From positions 2,728,001 to 2,792,000 of the forward strand of contig JAGMVK010000006.1 of assembly GCA_020747065.1 (NCBI GenBank): 64,000 bases of DNA, read 5' to 3'. Within the stretch, counting starts at the first letter, position 1. Each line of letters begins with the position of its first letter. The stretch is from Cadophora sp. MPI-SDFR-AT-0126. Taxonomy: Eukaryota > Ascomycota > Leotiomycetes > Helotiales > Ploettnerulaceae. Of this stretch, positions 58,393 through 64,000 are shown piece by piece. The notes under the pieces were generated by a model. That model was not told where the DNA came from, did no database searches, and saw only the letters and a program-made list of their open reading frames with translations. A program made the translations under genes and the position numbers.

Positions 58393-60057
58393 TTAATTAT
58401 TACTCTCGGAATCTGATGAACTAGATATATCTCCAACTTCATGACAAGTTCGCGCGTTGTGACCAGCTTTTCCACAAGTTCTACAGTGCCGTCCAGACGG
58501 TTGCCCCTCCTTTCGATTACTCCCCGCTTCACGTATGTCGCGTCGTACTTGCTCATCTACATCCTTCTGGGCCAAAATATCCTGTGCATCCTCTACTGTA
58601 AGTGCTCCTCCTTGACGGACACGAGACTTTTTAGCCCTGCGGCGTTGGCTTAGGGCTTCATTAGCTGCTCGAAGAGAGCGTACCTCAGCGGACAGAAGGG
58701 TCATCTCATGGGCCATTCGCTCTGTACCCTTTACTAACGCAGCAACTGTTTCAAAAAGTGGAGTTGGCGAGCTTCCTTGATGACAGGCAATACGGTTTCG
58801 CACAAGAGTTGACTGTGAAAGTGCTTCACTTGGGTTGCAAGGAGTCTGAGAGACCCAAGGGAGGGAGTTAGCACTCGATGGTCGAGAGGGAGTTGGAGTC
58901 CGTAACTTGACGTCAAGCTTTGAAATCACAGCTTGTGGATTGAAAGGTACTAAGCCAGCTCCACGGAATCCAGCCTGACAGTTTTCAACCGTCATTGTTT
59001 CCTTATATGCTGCTTGAAAGGCTAGAAAGAACTCGACCTTTGTGATGTGGTTGATGTGGGCTTTGATGAACGTCTCTATCTGCCGACTATACGCCCGCTT
59101 CAACACACTAAAACATCCAATATCAAGTGGTTGGGTTAGATGAGATGAATGAGGAGGCAGTCCAAGAGTTATAATGTTGTGTACTTTGCAAAACTCTTGA
59201 AATTCGGCCGATTCATGACTGTTATGCCCATCCAACACCAGCATTCGATATAGACCTTTTGCACGAGTAGCAGTGTGTTTGTTGAAGTGTTTTAACCATT
59301 CCAGGCCTGTCTCATTGTTTGTCCACCCGTTACTTGTCGGTTTGATAACCCAATCGGGTGGGAGGCCGCCGTCGGTATACCAGTTGGAGAGATGGTTCTT
59401 GCCTTGAACCACCAAGAATGGAGGGATACTCCAGCCCTCCCCATTGATACAGGCAATTGCTGTAGCCCATTCCCGATTGCCTGGCTGAACTGCCTTGCCT
59501 CTGCCACACCGATCTGCACAAGTAACAACCATTCCAGGACAAATAACACCCATCATAAACCCAGTTTCATCAAAATTGTAAATATCGCAATCCAAAACTC
59601 CATACTTCGCCCGCATATTCGAAACAAGTCGGAACCACGCGCTAATTAGCACTGGATCTTCGCATAAGGCCCTTTGGAAATCATAAACGCGATTAAAACG
59701 CGTCTTTAGGCCTGGTTGTCGTTGTACAAATCGATGAGCCCAAAGCTTGCCGACGCGTCTTCCCCCCCGCGATTCGAGGATAAAGTTGGCCATATCTTCT
59801 ACACCAGCCAGCCGGGGCGCAAATCCTCTGGAATCCATATCGAGTATATTTTGAAGAATTACTTGTTCTTCTACCTCAGTCAGCTTATGACAATTGGCTT
59901 TAGAATCTGGGCGGTAGGTTCGGCCGGCCATTCTGTCGGAGAGTGTGGTATATGGTACTTTGTAGATCTTTGCAGCAGAGCGTTTGCTTAGTTTTTTGGA
60001 CGATCGAATTGCCTCGATAGCTAGAATGATTCGCGCTTCCTGGGTTTGAATATCCAT
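58393..60057 (-). CDS. Pogo-type DDE transposase with C-terminal zinc knuckle
   Basis: 554 aa from the ATG at 60057; the frame is open further upstream but only into the terminal repeat. The N-terminus has a psq/HTH segment (SKRSAAKIYKVPYTTLSDRM) and a CENP-B-like DNA-binding domain (GRRVGKLWAHRFVQRQP). The DDE_1 catalytic core has Asp about 163 (YNFDETGF), Asp about 276 (VLDGHNSH) and Asp about 312 (QPLDIGCFSVLK), so it is DDD as in pogo. A coiled-coil, basic linker (EVRSLRAANEALSQRRRAKK) follows, and near the end a CCHC zinc knuckle (C-x2-C-x4-H-x4-C, about 525-538) and an acidic Ser tail. It cuts and pastes the element at TA sites. No catalytic residue is missing. Confidence 0.93.
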   Translation of the reverse strand: MDIQTQEARIILAIEAIRSSKKLSKRSAAKIYKVPYTTLSDRMAGRTYRPDSKANCHKLTEVEEQVILQNILDMDSRGFAPRLAGVEDMANFILESRGGRRVGKLWAHRFVQRQPGLKTRFNRVYDFQRALCEDPVLISAWFRLVSNMRAKYGVLDCDIYNFDETGFMMGVICPGMVVTCADRCGRGKAVQPGNREWATAIACINGEGWSIPPFLVVQGKNHLSNWYTDGGLPPDWVIKPTSNGWTNNETGLEWLKHFNKHTATRAKGLYRMLVLDGHNSHESAEFQEFCKVHNIITLGLPPHSSHLTQPLDIGCFSVLKRAYSRQIETFIKAHINHITKVEFFLAFQAAYKETMTVENCQAGFRGAGLVPFNPQAVISKLDVKLRTPTPSRPSSANSLPWVSQTPCNPSEALSQSTLVRNRIACHQGSSPTPLFETVAALVKGTERMAHEMTLLSAEVRSLRAANEALSQRRRAKKSRVRQGGALTVEDAQDILAQKDVDEQVRRDIREAGSNRKEGQPSGRHCRTCGKAGHNARTCHEVGDISSSSDSESNN

Positions 60058-60100
60058 AATAAATAGGTGAAAAAACGCGTGTTCAAGTTTTAGAAGTCGA

Positions 60101-60155
60101 TGCCAAGGAAAAGTGATCGACTCGCTGATATGATCGACTCGCTGATAAACCACGT
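60101..60155 (-). repeat. Right terminal inverted repeat of the pogo element
   Basis: Perfect 55-bp partner of the left repeat, with the same internal 17-bp direct duplication, immediately followed by the TA target copy. Confidence 0.95.
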
Positions 60156-60157
60156 TA

Positions 60158-61112
60158 TAGTATTTTAATATTATTTTACTATAACTCTCCCTTATACCTT
60201 ACTATAATTAAGTAATAGCTATTAGATTTTTCTACTTTTTTACTTTATATTTAAAGAAATAGGTTAGGATAGCGGTAAAGCACGTACTTTCAGTAAAGTA
60301 ACAAATTCTTATACTCTTAGCCTACTAAAGGGGAAAGGGCTGTGAAGGTATAACGCTAATATACCCTCAGGGTAAAGTAAGCTAATCTATAGAAACAGAG
60401 AATCAAGTCATCTACGTTACGTGCTTCGCGACTAGTTATATATATCATGTATAGCTTAAATATCTGTTTTATTATAAACCTAGCTCTTTCCTTATAAATA
60501 AAGGTACAAAGGCTTCGTGCGTGCCAGCGGCTAGCACTCTTATAGTATAGAAAGGTTTAATTCCTATGTAATACTATAGTGGGGCAGGACTATCGGAATA
60601 GGGGGATCACGTGGTTTGAGATATAAAGGGGCTTTAAGTGTACTTATGAAAACGGAGTATCCAAAGGCTCGGCCATTAGCTACTTAGTTTTAACGATCAG
60701 TAAAGTTTAGCGAGTCCCCGTTCCGTAGTTCTTACCACAAACAGTATAGTTTCTGAGACACAGCATATCAAAAGTACTTTTTAGAATTTAAATTTGCTTT
60801 GCTACTTCTGAATCATCTGAAGTCGACTATTTATCTACACGCCAGACGCATGGGTGCCTTTTCGAGAAGTATCCAAAGCAGACAAGTTATTGGGGCAAGA
60901 AAGTGTGATGTATATATACACATGCTTTTCTGTTCTGCCCAGGGCCCCCTCCCCCTTTTCTCTTACCAAATATTCACAAACACCCCCCGCCCCATTTTTG
61001 AATTAAAGCAGAGAAGGAAAGAACGAGAGCAAAATTCAGTTCGTGGACGCAAGCTGAAACCACTTCCTATCCGAAAGAGGTATCAAAAATACCGCGTTAG
61101 CGATTACTTTTC
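60158..61112. other. Right part of AT-rich block and flank
   Basis: AT-rich sequence resumes after the pogo element. A purine-only tract (AAAGGGGAAAGGG, 60327-60339) followed by CTGTGAAGG resembles a polypurine tract next to a 3' LTR. Composition returns to normal near 60800. No gene is recognised before the transporter stop codon at 61113. Confidence 0.45.
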
Positions 61113-62968
61113 CTAGGCTGCACCAACCACTCTCTCGTCGTGCTCATGATGAGCTACTCGAACCTCGACTGGCGCGTCAATGTGGGAGTTAAAGTCGGGC
61201 TTCGGGTTTCGGAGGAACAACGCAACTGTACCAACAGAATTAGCATAGCGAGCGGGCAGCAAGTACAGACTCAAGTCTGCAAGCTTACTTGTCAATCCAG
61301 CAGCACTGAAGGCAGCTGCTGCAATCCATGCCTTTTGGAATGACCCCACGTAGGCGTCGATAAGAGCGCTGCCAGCCGCTCCAAGCATCTGAGGAGTGGT
61401 TCCCGACACGGCGCGGATGGCTTCCTCGTTCCCGGAAGCCAGAGCAGGTATGAGCATGCCTAGCTGCGATGGTGGAAAGCCAAGCGGGAGGACTGCAGCA
61501 GCCACTTTCTGTGGAAGCTTCTTGTTGAATGAGTGCGTGAACAGAGCGTTGTTGACTGCCACCCCCACGGCACCTCCGAATGACCTCGTTGCGGAGGCTA
61601 TGCTTGTAGTGACGGAGATCATCCCCTTGGGAGTCGACATGTGGGCTGTCACGTAGAGGGTAGGTAAGACAAATCCAAGGCCAGTGCCGACCAGGAGCGA
61701 GGAGATCCAGGTTTTCCACTTTTCAGTGTGCGCGTCGATGGCGGCAAAGAGGGCGAAGCCAAGGACGAAAAATACAAATCCAACGACGATGGGCTCTCTC
61801 ACCTGTTTGGAGTATGTAATATAAACTCCCACGACCATGGCGAAGACGATTGAGCCAACAAAGAGCACGGCAAACCGATACCCGGACTCCAGTAGATCCA
61901 AACGGTAAAGAACTCCGATCTCGAAAGCCAAGTATGAATTGGCAGCGAAGAAACTCAAGCCTTCCAGAAAGATGAGTGCAAGAGCCATGGGGAAATTGCG
62001 GTCTCCGAAGAGTTTGTGATCCATGAACCCGTCATCTCTGAGGAGCCAGGAGTAGACTACGAAACCGATCATGAGCACGATGCTAACCAGGAAGGGCCCC
62101 AAGACATGAGGATCGGTCCATGAGTATGAAGTTACGGACCATTGGAGGCCAATTGAGAACAAGGCTAGACCGCCGCCAATGAGAATCAGGCCGAGAAAGT
62201 CGAGTTTCCGCAGCTTCTGAAGCGTCGTGAGTGACAGCTGGAGGTCTCGCGGAGGTGGCCGATAGCCGACCGCGACACCCAAGCAGCCGATAAAGTACAG
62301 GGTTGCTGCAACGTACCAGTAGATCCGATAATTCTCTAGTTCGTTGTTGCGAAGGAGTGCGCCTCCCATGAGAATTGATATGACCCCGCCGATACCCATC
62401 GACATGGAAATAGCGGATTGTGCTAGGCCTCGGTGCTGCCGAGGAATGATCTCAGAAGCGATTGCGAAGGTGGTTGCTTGTGAGGCCAGGGCTGGTCCGG
62501 ACAGAATAAAACCAGCCATGAGAGTACCCATGTTCTGGGCTCGAGAAATGACCAATGGGCCCACAGCACCCATGGAGGATAGGATGATCATGAGCCATTT
62601 CCGTCCGAAGTAGTCGCAAGCTTGACCCACCACGGGCATCAGCAAGCGACTCTATCAAGATAATCGAGCTGAACCATACCGACTTGCTTGGATCGCCGAA
62701 GAGAGTGGCCATGGCCCGGGCCAAGAGTCCTGATCCGATGATAATGACGAGCTGAGAGAGGGCCAGGAAACAGATAGACTATGCATAAGGTCAGTTTGTG
62801 CCGGATTTCCACTATATCGATGAAGATGCCACTCACCGCCACTGCTATGTATGTCGTAGTGTGTATCTTGACATTCTCCTCAAAGTCTGACAACCTGTCG
62901 AGGCTCTCCACCATTTCCTCTGTGGCACACTCCTCCGTCTTGTTATCCGAAGCAGGCATTGTAGACAT
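61113..62968 (-). pseudogene. Tri12-like MFS efflux transporter with 1-nt frameshift
   Basis: Exon 1 (62968-62837) encodes a hydrophilic N-terminus ending in the first membrane helix; a 58-bp intron (62836-62779, GTGAGT..CATAG) follows. The next exon reads SICFLALSQLVIIIGSGLLA and FGDPSKSVWFSSIILI, then the frame must shift by one base at about 62641-62652 to enter the long frame beginning MPVVGQACDYFGRKW. The intact part has about eleven more helices, an IPRQHRGLAQSA loop and a hydrophilic tail. It is the 14-helix fungal efflux family typified by trichothecene and siderophore pumps of the plasma membrane. Length and order are otherwise complete (about 590 aa). The substrate is unknown. The shift is too small for an intron, so it is a mutation or assembly error. 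Divergent from the oxygenase gene. Confidence 0.85.
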
Positions 62969-63474
62969 TCGAGAAATACGTTTCGTGTGAGGTAAGACGA
63001 TAGATAGTCTATTGTCGTACTTGACAAAGGGAGTGAAGATCAATACCAGAATCTGGAAGGTAGAGTTGAGATGATCTGGGGGATCCAGACCCACTAATTA
63101 TACTACTACATGCACGCGCTTCACCTGGACCCAAACCCACCCAGAATCCGGGGAAGACATGGGGTAGGGCGCGGGCGTAGGTACCTTTCGTACCTTGGGC
63201 GCGGGGCACTTTAGTTTCCGGGGTAATGAGATTGGGTGGGGTTGGGTGGGGTATCCTTGTGGAGGTGAGGCCCGGATAAGCAGCCCACAAGATCTTGTAG
63301 AGCCTCGGAGCGTCCTAGGGAGCTTGCACACCAGATGACCCGGACGCCTCCATCTTTTAGCAAATCTATGTATGTGCGAGGTTCAAAGGGACCAAAGGAT
63401 ATCCTTTTGATTTAAAACTACGACTAGCACTTGGCAACCGAAGCGTAACACTATCTAAAATTTCCCTGTCAATT
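62969..63474. promoter_or_regulatory. Shared divergent promoter with G-rich tandem motif
   Basis: About 500 bp separate the two divergent start codons. At 63232-63251 the decamer TTGGGTGGGG is repeated in tandem, giving four runs of at least three G in 18 bp, a potential quadruplex or zinc-finger binding site. A near-palindromic GGTACC..CGTACC lies at about 63180-63194. No TATA box is obvious on either side. Confidence 0.45.
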
Positions 63475-64000
63475 ATGACTTCAGTATTGGACGCCTCCAA
63501 GTCTCTTGACTGGGCTGAAGACTAGCAAGAGCCTCAGTATGGGCTCACGTCGCCGTGGTCGCATTACTACGCTCCTGCCGACACAGCTCCTCATGGCCGC
63601 TTCCAAGGAGAGTTGGACGACGTTGTTGTCTACGGAGAGATACCCAAGGAGATCAACGGCACGTTCTACCGTATGACCATTGACCCTGCCGTTCCGCCTC
63701 ATCCCAAAAATCCGTTTCTTGAAGGCGACGGGAACCTTACCGTGTTCCAGTTCCAGGATGGGCGTGTTCATATGAAGATTAAATATGTCGAAACCGAGCG
63801 CTACCTACTGGAACGAAAGGCAGGCAAGCGGCTCTTCGGTACCTACCGCAACCCATTTACCAACCATCCGTGCGTACGCATGGCGGACGACTCCACAGGT
63901 AATACAAACATCGTCTACTGGGGTGGAAAGCTACTAGCACTGAGTGAACGTAGCCTCCCCTACGAGATGGATCCCGATACTTTGGAAACTCGAGGCTTCG
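63475..64000 (+). pseudogene. Carotenoid cleavage oxygenase family gene, partial, with premature stop
   Basis: From the ATG at 63475 the frame hits TAG at 63523-63525 (codon 17), then stays open in the same frame to the window edge. The downstream part is clearly of the RPE65/carotenoid-cleavage-dioxygenase family: GELDDVVVYGEIPKEINGTF, then RMTIDPAVPP, FLEGDGNLTVFQFQDGRVHM, RLFGTYRNPFTNH and NIVYWGGKLLALSERSLPY, which are blades 1 and 2 of the beta-propeller; the iron-binding His residues would lie beyond the edge. Such enzymes cleave C=C bonds of carotenoids, stilbenes or lignin-like phenylpropanoids with O2 and Fe2+. The stop is a single C-to-T change from CAG in a CA context. A 42-bp intron (GTATTG..CTAG) could remove it but would be unusually short. 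Confidence 0.8.

Larger units (their letters stand above)
58297..60155 (-). mobile_element. Intact pogo-type (Tc1/mariner superfamily) DNA transposon
   Basis: A 1,859-bp element bounded by perfect 55-bp terminal inverted repeats (starting ACGTGGTTTATC) and flanked by a TA duplication at 58295-58296 and 60156-60157. It carries one uninterrupted transposase gene. Size, TA target and transposase type fit fungal pogo/Fot-like elements. Unlike its surroundings it shows normal base composition and no RIP-type stops, so it inserted after the host retroelement had been mutated, or has escaped RIP. It may be mobile. Confidence 0.92.
51560..60600. other. AT-rich, RIP-degraded transposon block
   Basis: Apart from the inserted pogo element (58297-60155), this stretch is very AT-rich and dense in TAA, TAG and TA steps. 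Where coding relics can be read, stops sit at positions where Trp or Gln is expected and many Asp/Glu codons read Asn/Lys. All of these are C-to-T or G-to-A changes, as RIP produces in duplicated DNA during the sexual cycle of Pezizomycotina. No active host gene is visible inside. Confidence 0.85.

Noticed and set aside
60058..60153. Upstream extension of the pogo transposase into the terminal repeat
   Set aside because: It begins at GTG inside the inverted repeat; the ATG at 60057 immediately precedes the usual N-terminus of such proteins.
52680..60580. Matching LTR pair for the gypsy relic
   Set aside because: Candidate ends near 52690 and 60340 did not align by eye; RIP may have hidden the similarity, so no LTRs are annotated.
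60609..60620. ACGTGGTTT as a second pogo end
   Set aside because: Only nine bases match the terminal repeat and no partner or target duplication is present.
1..64000. tRNA, rRNA, CRISPR array or replication origin
   Set aside because: No tRNA-like A/B box pair, rRNA segment or spaced direct-repeat array could be recognised by reading; a dedicated tRNA scan would be needed to exclude a small tRNA.

Overview
The window looks like nuclear chromosomal DNA of a filamentous ascomycete (Pezizomycotina). The signs are many short GT-AG introns of about 45-95 bp with CTNAC-like branch sites, a HET-domain NLR gene, a Zn(II)2Cys6 regulator, fungal families such as DUF1996, Fmp42-like and Lsb5-like proteins, and a 9-kb AT-rich block whose coding relics carry stop codons where Gln and Trp are expected. 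That pattern is what repeat-induced point mutation (RIP) leaves. I cannot assign class or species from sequence alone; a plant-associated or saprophytic Dothideomycete or Leotiomycete is only a guess.

Layout. 1-16 kb: a methyltransferase-like protein, a GST-like fragment, a large HET/NB-ARC/TPR self/non-self recognition receptor, a BTB protein, a type II membrane protein resembling glycosyltransferases, and an Lsb5-like VHS-GAT trafficking adaptor. 17-31 kb: a run of oxidoreductase and hydrolase genes around one Zn2Cys6 regulator: a 3beta-HSD-like SDR with an altered catalytic Tyr, a secreted PAF-acetylhydrolase-like esterase, an extended SDR, a secreted GMC oxidoreductase and a convergent alcohol-oxidase-like GMC enzyme. 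The secreted GMC gene and two gene relics lie between a pair of ~30-bp inverted repeats. 33-49 kb: a precursor of a small Cys-rich secreted peptide with a Kex2-type site, a FucP-type sugar permease, a DUF1996 protein, a secreted glycerophosphodiesterase, an Fmp42-like MFS transporter, an Avt3/4-like vacuolar amino-acid transporter, and a frameshifted hypothetical gene.

51.5-60.6 kb is a transposon graveyard: a RIP-ruined DDE transposase, then a RIP-ruined Ty3/gypsy-type retroelement (zinc knuckle, RT, RNase H, integrase). An intact 1,859-bp pogo-type DNA transposon is nested in it, with 55-bp perfect terminal inverted repeats, a TA target duplication and an uninterrupted transposase.

61-64 kb holds a divergent pair, a Tri12-like MFS efflux transporter and a carotenoid-cleavage-oxygenase-family gene, sharing a ~0.5-kb promoter. 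Each carries one lesion (a 1-nt frameshift and an in-frame TAG), so both look disabled in this assembly. All splice models were built by eye from reading frame, donor/acceptor and branch sites; no database search was possible.
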